DNA from: Acidobacteriota bacterium
Lineage (GTDB): Bacteria; Acidobacteriota; Terriglobia; Terriglobales; Acidobacteriaceae
Reading direction: 5' to 3'
Length of the DNA stretch: 64,000 bases
NCBI GenBank assembly: GCA_018268755.1
Contig: JAFDVW010000009.1
Coordinates: forward strand, 359,523 to 423,522
Under the pieces are notes generated by a model. The model had not been told where the DNA came from and searched no databases. It worked only from the letters and a program-made list of their open reading frames with translations. Each line of letters starts with the position of its first letter. The first letter of the stretch is position 1. Both the position numbers and the translations under genes were made by a program. Shown here one piece after another: positions 17,476 to 28,718 of this stretch.

Positions 17476-19026
17476 TCAGGCCCAGTAGGTGCGGTCGAGC
17501 GTCCTATATTGGATAGCCTCGGCAATGTGTTTGGGCTCAATGGCGGCAGCCTCCTCCAGGTCGGCGACCGTGCGGGCCACCTTTAATATGCGGTCATGAG
17601 CGCGGGCGCTGAGCCCCTGCTGGGTCATGGCCCGCTCCAGAAGACGCTCACACTCCGCAGACAGCTCACAAAAGGCCCGCATATGGCGAGGGGCCATCTG
17701 GGCATTGCAGTAAATCTTCTCGCGCTTGAGTACTGCGAAACGGCGCAGCTGCACCTCCCGGGTGCGCATGACCCGTTCGCGAATCTGGGCGGAGTTCTCC
17801 GGCTCCGCCCCACTGCGCATCTCCTTATAGTTCACGGCCGGCACATCAATATGGATGTCAATGCGGTCCAGGAGCGGGCCAGAGATTTTGGCGATATAGC
17901 GCTGGATCATGGCAGGCGTGCAGTGGCATTCCCGGGTGCGATCGTTGTGAAATCCGCAGGCGCAGGGATTCATGGCCGCGGCCAGCATGAAGCGCGCCGG
18001 AAAGGTCAGTGACATGGCGGCGCGGGCAATGCAAACCGTGCCATCTTCCAGGGGTTGCCGCATGACTTCCAGCACGTTGCGGGGGAATTCGGGCAACTCG
18101 TCGAGAAACAACACGCCGTTGTGGGCGAGCGAGACTTCCCCGGGCCGGGGCACCGCGCCGCCGCCAATCAGGCCGGCATCGGAGATGGTGTGGTGGGGGG
18201 AGCGAAACGGCCGCACCCCCACCAGTCCCGCGCCGGGATCCAGCACTCCGGCCACGCTGTGGATCTTTGTGGTTTCGAGGGCTTCTTCGAAAGTGAAGGG
18301 CGGCAGGATGGTGGGCATGCGTTTCGCCAGCATGGTCTTGCCCGAGCCGGGCGGCCCGATCATCAGGATGTTGTGTCCGCCGGCGCAAGCCACTTCCAGC
18401 GCGCGCTTAGCGGTCGGTTGTCCGCGCACATCATGAAAATCCACGATGAAGCGCTGAGCATCGCCCAACAAAGCATTGCTATCCACCTTCAACGGCACAA
18501 TGCCGTTGCCGGAGTTCACGAAGTGAATGACCTCGAGCAGGGAGCGGACGGGATAGACATCGACACCCTCCACCATGGCCGCCTCGCGGGCGTTTAGCTC
18601 CGGCACCACCAGGCGAGAGATCTTTTTGCCGCGCGCTTCCACGGCGATGGGCAGCGCCCCGCGCACGCCGCGGACCCCGCCGTCCAGCGAGAGTTCCCCT
18701 ACAAAAAGGCAATCGGGCACTTCTTTGTGCGTCAAACCACCATAGGCCCCGACGATGGCCAGGGCCATGGGCAGGTCAAACCCCGAGCCCTCCTTGCGAA
18801 TGTCCGCCGGGGCCAGATTGATGGTGATGTGGGTGGGAGGAATATCGTAGCCGCAGTTTTTCAGCGCGGCGCGGACGCGGTCGCGGCTCTCGCGCACGGC
18901 CGCATCGGGAAGACCGACGGTATGGAAATGGTCTTCGTTGGTCTTAATGCCGGAGACGTCGACTTCTACTTCAATAATGTTGGCGTCAATGCCATACACC
19001 GCGGCGCTCAGTGTTTTGTAGAGCAT
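17476..19026 (-). CDS. comM: YifB/ComM family AAA+ ATPase (Mg chelatase-like)
   Basis: 516 residues from [15 protein letters not shown], the typical start of the family; an in-frame extension to 19362 overlaps the divergent kinase gene and is not credible. An N-terminal Lon-like S5 domain (about 20-150) is followed by the Mg-chelatase AAA domain with Walker [11 protein letters not shown], Walker [11 protein letters not shown] and a C-terminal Mg-chelatase domain with CxC motifs ([11 protein letters not shown]). In Gram-negative bacteria ComM is a hexameric branch-migration helicase that extends recombination during natural transformation. Other competence genes are not in this window. Confidence 0.92.
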   Translation of the reverse strand: MLYKTLSAAVYGIDANIIEVEVDVSGIKTNEDHFHTVGLPDAAVRESRDRVRAALKNCGYDIPPTHITINLAPADIRKEGSGFDLPMALAIVGAYGGLTHKEVPDCLFVGELSLDGGVRGVRGALPIAVEARGKKISRLVVPELNAREAAMVEGVDVYPVRSLLEVIHFVNSGNGIVPLKVDSNALLGDAQRFIVDFHDVRGQPTAKRALEVACAGGHNILMIGPPGSGKTMLAKRMPTILPPFTFEEALETTKIHSVAGVLDPGAGLVGVRPFRSPHHTISDAGLIGGGAVPRPGEVSLAHNGVLFLDELPEFPRNVLEVMRQPLEDGTVCIARAAMSLTFPARFMLAAAMNPCACGFHNDRTRECHCTPAMIQRYIAKISGPLLDRIDIHIDVPAVNYKEMRSGAEPENSAQIRERVMRTREVQLRRFAVLKREKIYCNAQMAPRHMRAFCELSAECERLLERAMTQQGLSARAHDRILKVARTVADLEEAAAIEPKHIAEAIQYRTLDRTYWA

Positions 19027-19195
19027 GACAGCCATCCAGGCATACGGGGGCTGCCTCGACGATAGTCTCCGCCGCGGGCGGCGGGCCGTGACCGCGGTCA
19101 CCTTGCCTGACCGGAAAGCTGTGGAAAACCACCGCCCAAGTGTGCGTTCTGCGAACCAAGGTCTGTAATAGCAGGAGGGATTTGCATACACTAGG

Positions 19196-21367
19196 ATGGC
19201 GCATCGAGGGCCCAAGCCGGGTCTCCATGGCTTCGGCCCACCAGAGTTCATGACCGAAGACACCCAGCCTCCGACTTCCGCGCCCGCCCCTCCCAGCCGA
19301 TTGGAGAAGGAAGAGCTCCGGTTGTGGCGTCTGGCGTTAGGGCTTTTGATCCTGTTTGCCACTGGACTGGCCGCGCTCTCCTGGGAACAACTGCAAGACC
19401 TTCCCTACCATCTGGGTGCGGTATCCATCGGCATGCTGGTGCTGGCGGTGTTGTTCGCTGCCTATGTCTACGGCCGGCGGCGGGAAGTTTCCGAGTTGAA
19501 GCATGTGCTGCGCCACTTTCAGGAACGGGCGGGCGCCACGCCCTCGGAAGAACAACTTGACCAGCTCAGCCAGGTAATTGCGCGTTCGCAGCGCAGTTTC
19601 AAGGAACTGATCGACTCCTTTGATGACGTCGCCTTCGCCACTTCTCTGGACGGCACCCTGCGCACCGTCAATCGCCGCCTTACCCAGCTTCTGGCCGTTC
19701 CCTATGGCGACATTGTCGGACACAAGATCGAAGACTTCCTCGAAGAACCGAAAACCGGGAGCATGAAGGCGGAGATCGCCCGTTTTCTGGAGAAGCGGCG
19801 CTGGTCGGGAATAGCGCCGGTCCGTCTGAAAAACCATGCACGCGTTCTGTACTTTGATTGCGTGCTGAACGCCATCATCAAAGATGACGAAGTGGTCGGG
19901 GTCAGCGCCCTGGCGCGCGACGTCACCGAAGAGCGGGAGAAGGAACGGCGCTTCACCCAGCTATTCGAGACATTACAGGAGGGGGTCTACTTCAGCACGC
20001 CGGAAGGCAAGCTGCTGGAGGCCAATCCCGCTCTGGTGCGCATGTTGGGATATTCCAGCAAAGAAGAGGTGCTGGGGCTGGAACCCGCCGCATTGCAGAG
20101 CGATGGCGAACAGCCCGCCGTTCTGGGCCGTTCCTCGGCGGAGCGGGGCGAGGTGCGCGAGCGCGAGATCCGCCTGCGGCGGCAGGACGGCTCGGCGGCC
20201 ATTCTCCTCGACAACTCCCGCGCGGTCTGGGACAACAGCGGCAATATTGTGCGTTATCAAGGCACGCTGATTGACGTCACCGAACGCCGCAAGATGGAAC
20301 TGGAGCTGCAAAGGCAGGAAGAGTTCCGGCGTTATCTTCTGGAGAGCTTCCCGGACCTGATTCTGGTGATTGATCTGGACGAGCGCTACACCTTCGTCAG
20401 CGCGCGCATTCGCGACCTGCTGGGCAGCCGGCCGGAAGACCTGCTGGGCAAGCAAGTGGACGAGGTGCCAGACCAATCGGCAGAATTCCTGGCTCTCTAC
20501 CGCGACGTTGGATCGGGCCGCAAGAAGTTCGGCTTCTGTGAATACGGTGCGCGCAGTCAGGATGGAAGCTGGCGCACCATGCGGGCCAATGCCAGCCCAC
20601 TGTTCGACGCGGAGAACAAGGTAAATGGCGTCATCGTTTCTGTGCGCGACATTACTTTAGAAAAGAAGCTGGAGCAGCAAATCATTCAAAGCGAGCGCCT
20701 GGCCGCCATGGGGCAGATGATCGGGGGCTTTGCCCACGAACTCAACAATCCCTTAACCAGCATCCTGGGCGTCTCCGAACTTCTGCAAGATGCCGAAGTC
20801 AATGAGAACACACGCAAACACTTGACCATGTTGCAGCAGCAGTCGCGGCGCGCAGCCGAGATCGTGCAAAACCTGATGTACTTTTCGCGACCTCCAGCGG
20901 CCGGGAAGAACGACATCAACTTGAGCGATCTGGTGCAAAAGACCCTGCACCTGCAGGCCTACTCCCTGCGCAAGAACAACATCACAGTGGACTTTCTTCC
21001 CGAGATGCTTCCCCCCACCAGCGGAGACCCGCACCAACTCATGCAGGTCTTCCTGAATCTGGTCCTGAACGCCGAACAGGCCATTCGAGATGTGCGAGAC
21101 AAAGGCACTTTGCGCATTCGCCTTGCCAAGAACAAAGACAGCCTTTCCGCCAGCTTTCAGGATGACGGCCCAGGGATCGCCCCGGAAATTCTGCCCAACA
21201 TATTTGATCCCTTCTACACCACCAAGCGCCCCGGCCGCGGCACTGGGCTGGGCCTGAGCATCTGCAAAGCGATCCTGCGCGAACACGGCGGCAACATCGA
21301 TGCCACCTCCGGCCCCGGCGGCGGGGCTGTCTTTACGGTCACACTGCCCATCGCCCGCCTTCCCTAA
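19196..21367 (+). CDS. PAS-domain sensor histidine kinase
   Basis: 723 residues. Two hydrophobic helices (about 45-85) anchor it. Three PAS-type sensor regions follow (about 125-240, 245-360 and 365-490), then a HisKA dimerisation domain with the H-box HELNNPL (phospho-accepting His at residue 514). The HATPase domain has DDGPGIAPE and [12 protein letters not shown]. It should autophosphorylate and pass phosphate to a response regulator, none of which is adjacent, so it is an orphan kinase. Start uncertain: ATG 19196 or ATG 19250 (MTEDTQ). It is transcribed divergently from comM. Confidence 0.93.
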   Translation: MAHRGPKPGLHGFGPPEFMTEDTQPPTSAPAPPSRLEKEELRLWRLALGLLILFATGLAALSWEQLQDLPYHLGAVSIGMLVLAVLFAAYVYGRRREVSELKHVLRHFQERAGATPSEEQLDQLSQVIARSQRSFKELIDSFDDVAFATSLDGTLRTVNRRLTQLLAVPYGDIVGHKIEDFLEEPKTGSMKAEIARFLEKRRWSGIAPVRLKNHARVLYFDCVLNAIIKDDEVVGVSALARDVTEEREKERRFTQLFETLQEGVYFSTPEGKLLEANPALVRMLGYSSKEEVLGLEPAALQSDGEQPAVLGRSSAERGEVREREIRLRRQDGSAAILLDNSRAVWDNSGNIVRYQGTLIDVTERRKMELELQRQEEFRRYLLESFPDLILVIDLDERYTFVSARIRDLLGSRPEDLLGKQVDEVPDQSAEFLALYRDVGSGRKKFGFCEYGARSQDGSWRTMRANASPLFDAENKVNGVIVSVRDITLEKKLEQQIIQSERLAAMGQMIGGFAHELNNPLTSILGVSELLQDAEVNENTRKHLTMLQQQSRRAAEIVQNLMYFSRPPAAGKNDINLSDLVQKTLHLQAYSLRKNNITVDFLPEMLPPTSGDPHQLMQVFLNLVLNAEQAIRDVRDKGTLRIRLAKNKDSLSASFQDDGPGIAPEILPNIFDPFYTTKRPGRGTGLGLSICKAILREHGGNIDATSGPGGGAVFTVTLPIARLP

Positions 21368-21390
21368 GTTCCTCTATACTCGTTCACACC

Positions 21391-22125
21391 ATGGGAATCC
21401 TGCTGGGAAAGACCGCACTTATTACCGGTGGATCGCGCGGCCTGGGCCGCGCCATCGCGCTGAAGCTGGCCGGCGAAGGGGCAGAGATCCTGCTCCATTA
21501 CAACCAGAACCGCGCGGCCGCCGAAGCCGTGGCGCGGGAAATTGCCGGACCCTGCCGCCTGCTGCAAGCCGACATCCGCTCTCCTCAAGAAATTGAAGCC
21601 ATGATCGCTTCGCTGCACGGCGCTCCGCTGGACATTTTGGTCAACAACGCCGGCATCTGGGGCCAGACTCCGCTCGGCTCGGCCGCGCTTGACTACGTGG
21701 AGTCCATGCTGGACGCCAACGTCAAAGGATTGTTCTGGACCACTCAGGTAGCATTGCCCTTGCTGCGGGAAGGCGCGACCATCATCAATATGTCGTCCAC
21801 GGCCGCGCGCGTGGGGATCGCGGCAGGGCGCAGCCTTTATCCGGCGACCAAAGCGGCGGTGGATTCTTTGACCAAAAGCTGGGCACTGGAACTGGCGCCG
21901 CGAAAAATCCGCGTCAACGCGGTGGCGCCCGGCTACGTGGAAACAGACATGACGGCGGCGTATCTGGCAAAGCCTGATGTCATCCGCGGAATCCTCGAGC
22001 GCAGTCCCTTCGGCCGCCTGGGCAACGCGGAAGAAGTTGCGGACCTGGTGCTATTTCTCTGCTCGCCCGCCTCCCAATGGATCACCGGCCAATCCATCAA
22101 CATCAGCGGCGGATTCGTCGTATAG
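21391..22125 (+). CDS. Short-chain dehydrogenase/reductase (FabG-like)
   Basis: 244 residues with a complete SDR signature. It has the NAD(P)-binding motif TGGSRGLGRA near residue 12, the NNAG motif near 87, the catalytic Ser in INMSSTAA and Tyr/Lys in YPATKAAV. The N-terminal fold and the C-terminal sequence (ITGQSINISGGFVV) are typical of 3-oxoacyl-ACP reductase-like enzymes. The substrate is not readable. It starts 23 bp after the kinase gene on the same strand and converges with the thiolase gene, with 16 bp between stop codons. Confidence 0.9.
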   Translation: MGILLGKTALITGGSRGLGRAIALKLAGEGAEILLHYNQNRAAAEAVAREIAGPCRLLQADIRSPQEIEAMIASLHGAPLDILVNNAGIWGQTPLGSAALDYVESMLDANVKGLFWTTQVALPLLREGATIINMSSTAARVGIAAGRSLYPATKAAVDSLTKSWALELAPRKIRVNAVAPGYVETDMTAAYLAKPDVIRGILERSPFGRLGNAEEVADLVLFLCSPASQWITGQSINISGGFVV

Positions 22126-22141
22126 ATCAGCGCAGTGTTGC

Positions 22142-23335
<1,194 letters not shown>

Positions 23336-23606
23336 ACATGCGCTCCTCAGCGAATTTTGCTCTTCCTCTTCGCATCCTGATTATAGATGCTCCAAGCCCC
23401 AAAATGTCTCCTGCCGTTTCCGGGCAAGGCAGCTCGACATCACAACAGACTCTGTGGCCGATGCGATTGGCTCTTGCACACTCGGCTATGCAAGGCCAGC
23501 TTCGCACCACAATTTTTTCCGCACCGGCAATCTCCATGTGACCTACAAGTCTCCCCTGGTGACCTTAGTACATGCATCGAACGCAAGCTTTGGCATCATT
23601 TTTTTC
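23336..23606. other. 271-bp intergenic stretch with thiolase promoter region
   Basis: It contains the minus-strand TATAAT at 23380-23385 (a -35 match is poor). The rest is without convincing open frames. The AT-rich end leads into the consensus promoter at 23607. Confidence 0.5.
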
Positions 23607-23635
23607 TTGACATCAATTTTTAATAACTCTATACA
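23607..23635 (+). promoter_or_regulatory. Consensus sigma-70 promoter of the lysine-rich micro-ORF unit
   Basis: A perfect TTGACA (23607-23612), a 17-bp spacer and TATACA (23630-23635) lie in AT-rich surroundings. It is the best promoter match noticed in the window. Transcription would start near 23642 and stop at the hairpin at 23765, giving an RNA of about 150 nt. Confidence 0.8.
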
Positions 23636-23700
23636 ATCAATCAGCTGCAACAGAAGACCGTTGCATCATCCATGAAAAATGGAAAAGGGAGAATAGATCC

Positions 23701-23742
23701 ATGCCAGCAAAGAAAAAGGCAAAGAAGAAAAAGAAGCACTAA
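23701..23742 (+). CDS. 13-residue lysine-rich micropeptide (candidate)
   Basis: ATG to TAA encodes MPAKKKAKKKKKH, nine of 13 residues being lysine. A ribosome site (AAAAGGGAG, 23683-23691) lies 9 nt before the ATG. The unit has its own consensus promoter and its own terminator. A second, overlapping frame from ATG 23672 would give an Arg/Lys-rich peptide of about 44 residues but runs through the terminator and lacks a ribosome site. If translated, the product could bind nucleic acid or ribosomes; alternatively the transcript is a small RNA and the ORF is incidental. No homologue is claimed. Confidence 0.5.
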   Translation: MPAKKKAKKKKKH

Positions 23743-23764
23743 GCTAGTCTTAGTGAGCGACGAA

Positions 23765-23795
23765 GGGGACGCGCAAGCGTCCCCTAAGTTTTTTT
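23765..23795 (+). terminator. Rho-independent terminator with GCAA tetraloop
   Basis: GGGGACGC (23765-23772), loop GCAA, GCGTCCCC (23777-23784), then TAAG and seven T (23789-23795). The right arm overlaps the stop codon of the convergent helicase gene (23784-23786), so the two units end in a shared hairpin. Confidence 0.85.
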
Positions 23796-26750
23796 GCGCG
23801 TGACTAGGGAGCGCTCGGCGGGATTCGGCAACACCTTCTCTGTAGCAGGGCACAAACTGCGGTAGGCGCAGAAGACGCAATGGCGTCCCGCCCGGGGAGC
23901 AAACTTCCCCGCCGCGATGTCGGCCACCACTTCTTCCACCATCATCTTTACGGCTTGCAGCTCGGCTTCTTGCCGCCGCGTAATGACCGGAGCATTGTCC
24001 GCCAGGTTGTAAAGCACGAGATGGTCCACCTCATATCCCCACTTCTCCCGTGCCGCCAGCGCATAAATGGAAAGCTGCAGGCTTTCATCGGCGTCGTCCT
24101 GCGACTTGGTCTTGCCGGTCTTGTAATCGGTAATGGCCACGCCGCCGTTGGCGAGTTTGTCCACGCGATCGATACGACCGGCGATGGTAACCTCTCCCAG
24201 CTTGATTTCAAACATCTCCTCCGTATGCAGGATGACGGGCTGGGGCAAGCGGCGGCGAGCGTCCAAAAACTTCCTTAACTGCTCGACCCCCTGCTCCAGG
24301 TAAAGATCATACTGATAGGCGTCCTGGATGCCGGTGGAGGCCAGGTCTTCGCGGAAGAGCTGGAGCAGTTCCTCCTCGGACTTGGGACGTTCTTCGCGGA
24401 TGGCGTCATAGTAAGTGCGCAACACGCGGTGCATGGCCGCGCCATATTGCAGGGCCGCCGCCGGTTCACTGGGGATACGCCACTCCCGCTGCAACTTGAA
24501 CTGCAAGGGACAGGTCTGGTAAGTCTCAACGGCGGTGGCGCTCAAGCGCCTCTCCAGGGCCTTCAACGGGGGAAGGTTCAACCACTGGCTGGTGCGGGAG
24601 AGAGTGGGAGCGGGAGCCTCACCCGACCCGAACAAGTCGGTCTGGAATCCCGCCGCTTCCCGGATATGCAACCAGGATTTTAAGGTTGGATCTTTAATCA
24701 GGTCGCGCATGTATCCGTCGGGGGTCGGATCCTTCTTGCCCCTTCCCGGCTTGGAATAAATGGCCAGGGTATCGCGGGCGCGCGTCATGGCGACATAAAA
24801 TAGACGCCGCTCTTCTTCCTTATGCAGGGTCTTCTCATCGGCTTCTTCGATGGATTTCTCATCCCGCAGATCATTGGGGAATTCAAACAAGGCTTCGTGG
24901 AAATTTTTGGGGAAGGTCCCTGAGTTCGCGCGCAGCACAAAGACATGATCAAACTCCAGCCCTTTGGCGGCATGTGCCGTCATCAGACGGACCGCGTCGT
25001 CTCCCCGGGAAGGAAGGCAGACCATGCCATTGGCGTCGCGGAAGTAATCCATGTAGTCCAGGAACTCGGCTATGTCTTTGCTCTCGGTAGTGGGCTTGTT
25101 CTCCCAGCGAGCGGCAAATTCGAGCAGCGCAAGCAGCGGCGGGGAGACCACATCCATGCCAAAGCGGCGCACAAGCAGCTGCAGGGCCTCGCGACACTTG
25201 GCTTGCCGGTTCTGAATTTCTTTGCGCACCTCCTGCAGTACGCGCAAGACCTGCGGTCCCCCCTCCAGACCGTGCAGGACCGCTGCTAAACCACCGCTGC
25301 CGGCGTCGCGAGGCAGCGCCGCCAGTCCGGCGCGCACCTTTGCCGGGTCTACTTGAAACTGGGGCAAGGCGGCAACCCGCAGCAGCGCGATGCCGTCGGC
25401 TTCAGAAACCACCGCCCGCAGGCACGCCAACAAATCGCGCACCTCCGGTGTGTCCATGACATCGAGGTTCTCGATGGAAAATGGGATCCCCCGCTCCGCC
25501 AGTTCCCTGGCAAGGTGGTCGCGGTGATTGTGCTGGCGGTAGAGCACGCCAATCCGTTCCCATTTGCACCGCGTTTCTTTCTGCCGCGCCAGGATGGCGT
25601 CGGCTATATCGGAAGCCTCCAGCTCGAAGGAAGTGCAGATCACCGATTCCACCGGGGACCTGGGCAGGACCGGCCCGGCCGGTGCCGCCTCCTGGTCGCG
25701 GGCGGAGATCAACGCCTGGCGTTTGTAGAGCAGAGATGAGGAACTACGCAACTGGATCTCAGGGTTTTTCTCGATTAGAGAAAACGCACATTTCAGGATA
25801 GGCGTCGTGGAACGGCGGTTATTCCCCAGAACTACGGGGCGGGCCTCCGGGAAATGGTTCTGGAAAAGGCTGAAGGCGGCACTGGAGGCGCCACGAAACT
25901 GATAAATGGCCTGGTCCGGATCGCCGACGGCAAAGACATTGCGCTCCGCCCCGGCCAGCAGCTCGAGAATTTTGATCTGGGCCAGATTGGCGTCTTGGAA
26001 TTCGTCCACCAGAATGAAGCGGGCGCTCTGCCGCTCTTTTTCCAGCAAGCCAGAGTCCGTGCTCAATAAAGCATGGGCCCGGGTGATCATGTGACCGAAG
26101 GTGCCGAAGTTGCGCTCCCCCAGCAGGCGCTCCACCGTGCTGAAAACGGAAGAGATTTCCCGGCAGCGACCCAAAGCTTCGTCGGGAGCCAGAGCATCTA
26201 CTTCCCGGGAGCGGCATACCCGGGGCATGCGTCCCAGACTGTCCAGGTCCTGAACATACTCCGCATATTTTTCCGGCCCCACCAACTCATCGTGGCAACG
26301 GCGGATGAAGTCGAGCAGGTCATGCAGAAACTCTCCCGGATTGGCGGCGCGGATGAAGTATTCCAGGCGCAGTTCGGGCAGACGTTTGCGCAAAAAGATC
26401 CACAAGTCCTGATCATCCAGCACGGCGAATTGCTTTCCATTGCGGATGAGCAGCTCGTTGCAATAGGCGTGGAAGGTGCGGACGTGGAGTCCAGCGGCCC
26501 CCTGCAGAAGCTTCTGCGCCCGCTCCTGCATTTCGCGGGCAGCGTTCTCGGTGTAGGTGAGGGCCAGAATTTCTTCCGGCCGCGCGTGCCCCAGCTCTAC
26601 CAGCTGGGCGATGCGGCGGGTAAGCACCGTGGTCTTTCCGGTGCCGGCCCCGGCCACCACGAAGATAGGGCCATGCACATGCTCGACCGCTTCACGCTGG
26701 CGTTCGTCCAGAGCTACAGCGGAAGCACGGGAAGAGGTCTTGCTGGACAT
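23784..26750 (-). CDS. UvrD/PcrA-type helicase fused to a PD-(D/E)XK Fe-S nuclease
   Basis: 988 residues from ATG 26750 (MSSKTSSRAS); the reading upstream of this overlaps rsmE. The N-terminal SF1A helicase has Walker A AGAGTGKTT (33-41), FILVDEFQD, GDPDQAIYQFRGA and the late motif MTARDTLAIYS-like VAMTRARDTLA. The C-terminal 260 residues begin with LSATAVETYQTCPLQFK and contain ITDYKTGKTK and CVFCAYRSLC. This is the RecB/AddB-family nuclease with four cysteines that hold a 4Fe-4S cluster. It should resect or unwind DNA ends in repair. It is the last gene of the hrcA operon, 43 bp after rsmE. It may be a single-chain counterpart of AdnAB/AddAB. Confidence 0.9.
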   Translation of the reverse strand: MSSKTSSRASAVALDERQREAVEHVHGPIFVVAGAGTGKTTVLTRRIAQLVELGHARPEEILALTYTENAAREMQERAQKLLQGAAGLHVRTFHAYCNELLIRNGKQFAVLDDQDLWIFLRKRLPELRLEYFIRAANPGEFLHDLLDFIRRCHDELVGPEKYAEYVQDLDSLGRMPRVCRSREVDALAPDEALGRCREISSVFSTVERLLGERNFGTFGHMITRAHALLSTDSGLLEKERQSARFILVDEFQDANLAQIKILELLAGAERNVFAVGDPDQAIYQFRGASSAAFSLFQNHFPEARPVVLGNNRRSTTPILKCAFSLIEKNPEIQLRSSSSLLYKRQALISARDQEAAPAGPVLPRSPVESVICTSFELEASDIADAILARQKETRCKWERIGVLYRQHNHRDHLARELAERGIPFSIENLDVMDTPEVRDLLACLRAVVSEADGIALLRVAALPQFQVDPAKVRAGLAALPRDAGSGGLAAVLHGLEGGPQVLRVLQEVRKEIQNRQAKCREALQLLVRRFGMDVVSPPLLALLEFAARWENKPTTESKDIAEFLDYMDYFRDANGMVCLPSRGDDAVRLMTAHAAKGLEFDHVFVLRANSGTFPKNFHEALFEFPNDLRDEKSIEEADEKTLHKEEERRLFYVAMTRARDTLAIYSKPGRGKKDPTPDGYMRDLIKDPTLKSWLHIREAAGFQTDLFGSGEAPAPTLSRTSQWLNLPPLKALERRLSATAVETYQTCPLQFKLQREWRIPSEPAAALQYGAAMHRVLRTYYDAIREERPKSEEELLQLFREDLASTGIQDAYQYDLYLEQGVEQLRKFLDARRRLPQPVILHTEEMFEIKLGEVTIAGRIDRVDKLANGGVAITDYKTGKTKSQDDADESLQLSIYALAAREKWGYEVDHLVLYNLADNAPVITRRQEAELQAVKMMVEEVVADIAAGKFAPRAGRHCVFCAYRSLCPATEKVLPNPAERSLVTRKKT

Positions 26751-26793
26751 TTCAGCAAGGAGGATACCAAAGAGAGGTGAGGATATGTTGGCG

Positions 26794-27510
26794 CTACGAG
26801 CCGAGTTCGGCCAAGGCAATAGCCGTGGCCGCGATGGCCGCGGTCTCCGCGCGCAGGATGGTGCTGCCCAGAGAAGCCGGCACCCAGGAGGATTTCTGGA
26901 AAGCTTCCAACTCCGCCGCAGTCCAGCCACCCTCCGGCCCGAAGGCAAGCAAAATGCCTTGGGCGGCAGGAGCGGCGGACAACGCATCCTTTACGGTGTT
27001 GGTTTCTTCCTGCTCACTCAGCACAATGCGCGTAGCGCCGGGCAAGGCCATCGCGTCCTTCAACTTCATGGGCGGCGGAATTTCCGGCGGGGCCAGGCGG
27101 CGGGATTGCTCGGCGGCCTGCTGGGCGATGCGCTGCCAGCGCTCGACCCGCTTGACCGCCGCTGCCGCCAAATGAGATTCCGTCCGTTGGGCGACCACTG
27201 GGATGAGGGCCGCGACACCCAGTTCGGTGCACTTCTCGATGGCCCACTCCATGCGGTCGAACTTGAAGATGGAGAGCAGGAGCGTGATCTGGGACACCGC
27301 GCGGGCAGGGATTTCTTCGCCCAACTCGAACTCCACATGGTCTTCCTGGAGCGAAGAGATTTTGCCCCGGCGCAGAACGCCGTCCGCGACAATGTCGAAC
27401 TCCTGTCCAATGCGGGCGCGCAGTACGCGGGAAAGATGGGCGGCATGGGCGCCGGTGAGCGCCGCTTGATTGCCCGTGACCTGGTCAGCGATCCAGCGGC
27501 GGCGTGTCAT
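26794..27510 (-). CDS. rsmE: 16S rRNA (uracil-1498-N3)-methyltransferase RsmE
   Basis: 238 residues. It methylates U1498 of 16S rRNA with S-adenosylmethionine. An N-terminal PUA-like domain (HLSRVLRARIGQEFDIVADG) is followed by a SPOUT methyltransferase with the knot motifs RIVLSEQEET and LLAFGPEGGWTAAELEAF and the C-terminal LGSTILRAETAAIAA. It lies 39 bp after dnaJ; the order dnaJ-rsmE is common in bacteria. Confidence 0.95.
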   Translation of the reverse strand: MTRRRWIADQVTGNQAALTGAHAAHLSRVLRARIGQEFDIVADGVLRRGKISSLQEDHVEFELGEEIPARAVSQITLLLSIFKFDRMEWAIEKCTELGVAALIPVVAQRTESHLAAAAVKRVERWQRIAQQAAEQSRRLAPPEIPPPMKLKDAMALPGATRIVLSEQEETNTVKDALSAAPAAQGILLAFGPEGGWTAAELEAFQKSSWVPASLGSTILRAETAAIAATAIALAELGS

Positions 27511-27549
27511 AAAGGGCGGGAAGCTTCGTTTGGCGTGTTCCCCTCACCA

Positions 27550-28683
27550 TCATCCGAAGATGTCTTTCACTTTGCTGAGCAGGGTGCGGTGTTGCGGTGT
27601 GTTTTCCACCCGGGTAAGGCTGTCGAGTTCATGCAGAAGTTCGCGTTGGCGCTTGTTGAGCTTAACCGGAGTTTGCACCCGGACTTCGACGAACAAGTCG
27701 CCTTTGCCGTGGCCATTCAGCACCGGCACCCCTTTGCCGCGAATCTTCAGGGTGGTTCCGGACTGCGTGCCTTCAGGGACCTTTAACGTGTGCTCGCCTT
27801 CAAGGGTCGGCACCGAGATCTCCGTCCCCAGCGAAGCCTGGGTAAAGGAAATGGGCACCACGCAGTACAGGTCATTGCCTTCGCGGTCAAAGAAAGGGTG
27901 CTCCTTGACGTGCAGCACGACGTAGAGATCTCCCGGCGGCCCACCGAAAGCGCCAGCTTCGCCCAGGCCCGCGAAGCGAATGCGAGTACCATCCTCCACA
28001 CCGGCCGGGACCTTGGCGTCCACGCTGCGCTGACGCAGAATACGTCCTTGCCCTTTGCACTTGGGGCAAGGATCGGTGATGACACTGCCCACGCCCTGGC
28101 AGGTGGGGCAAGTACGGGCAATGCTGAAGAACCCCTGTTGATAACGCACCTGACCGCGGCCGGCGCAGGAACGGCAAGTGACCGGGGCTTTTCCAGCAGC
28201 GGCGCCCGAACCGCGGCAATCTTCGCAAGTCTCATGGCGCCGCACCGTGACTTTGGTCTCGGTGCCGAAGACGGCCTCTTCAAATTCCAGGGTAATGTCT
28301 TCGCGCAAATCGGCCCCGCGCTGGGCGCGAGTGCGGCCGCGACTTCCGCCGCCGCCGAACAAATCGCTGAATCCGAACAGGTCGCCGAAAATATCGCCCA
28401 GGTCCTGGATCGAACTGGCGTCAAAACCGGCCCCTCCGCCTCCGCCGTTGACTCCGGCGTGACCATAACGGTCATACAAGGCGCGCTTTTCGCCGTCCGC
28501 CAGAATGGCATAAGCTTCGCTGGCTTCCTTAAATTTTTCCTCGGCCTCAGGATTGTCAGGATTGCGGTCCGGGTGGAACTGCAAAGCAAGCTTACGGTAG
28601 GCGCTCTTGATGGTCTGATCGCTGGCATCGCGCTCGACCCCGAGCACTTCGTAGTAATCGCGTTTTACATTGCTAGGCGTAAT
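27550..28683 (-). CDS. dnaJ: Chaperone protein DnaJ, probable non-canonical start
   Basis: About 377 residues if started at ATT 28683, or 365 from GTG 28647. It stimulates DnaK ATPase and binds unfolded proteins. The J-domain has the HPD motif (LQFHPDRNP), then a Gly-rich/GGAGF region, four CxxCxGxG-type zinc repeats ([32 protein letters not shown]) and the C-terminal substrate domain. The conserved J-domain beginning [10 protein letters not shown] is encoded in frame upstream of GTG 28647, where there is no ATG/GTG/TTG. ATT 28683 is preceded by GGAGAG at a suitable distance. Third gene of the hrcA operon, 35 bp after grpE. Confidence 0.93.
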   Translation of the reverse strand: MTPSNVKRDYYEVLGVERDASDQTIKSAYRKLALQFHPDRNPDNPEAEEKFKEASEAYAILADGEKRALYDRYGHAGVNGGGGGAGFDASSIQDLGDIFGDLFGFSDLFGGGGSRGRTRAQRGADLREDITLEFEEAVFGTETKVTVRRHETCEDCRGSGAAAGKAPVTCRSCAGRGQVRYQQGFFSIARTCPTCQGVGSVITDPCPKCKGQGRILRQRSVDAKVPAGVEDGTRIRFAGLGEAGAFGGPPGDLYVVLHVKEHPFFDREGNDLYCVVPISFTQASLGTEISVPTLEGEHTLKVPEGTQSGTTLKIRGKGVPVLNGHGKGDLFVEVRVQTPVKLNKRQRELLHELDSLTRVENTPQHRTLLSKVKDIFG

Positions 28684-28718
28684 AGCGCTCTCCGGATTTG
28701 CCTGAATTTTACTAGGCC

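Noticed and set aside
19027..19362. N-terminal extension of the comM frame to 19362
   Set aside because: It overlaps the divergent kinase gene and is composed of low-complexity Arg/Ser residues; the family start MLYKTL at 19026 is clear.
23672..23806. 44-codon Arg/Lys-rich frame overlapping the micropeptide
   Set aside because: It has no ribosome site and reads through the terminator hairpin, so it is less credible than the 13-codon frame.
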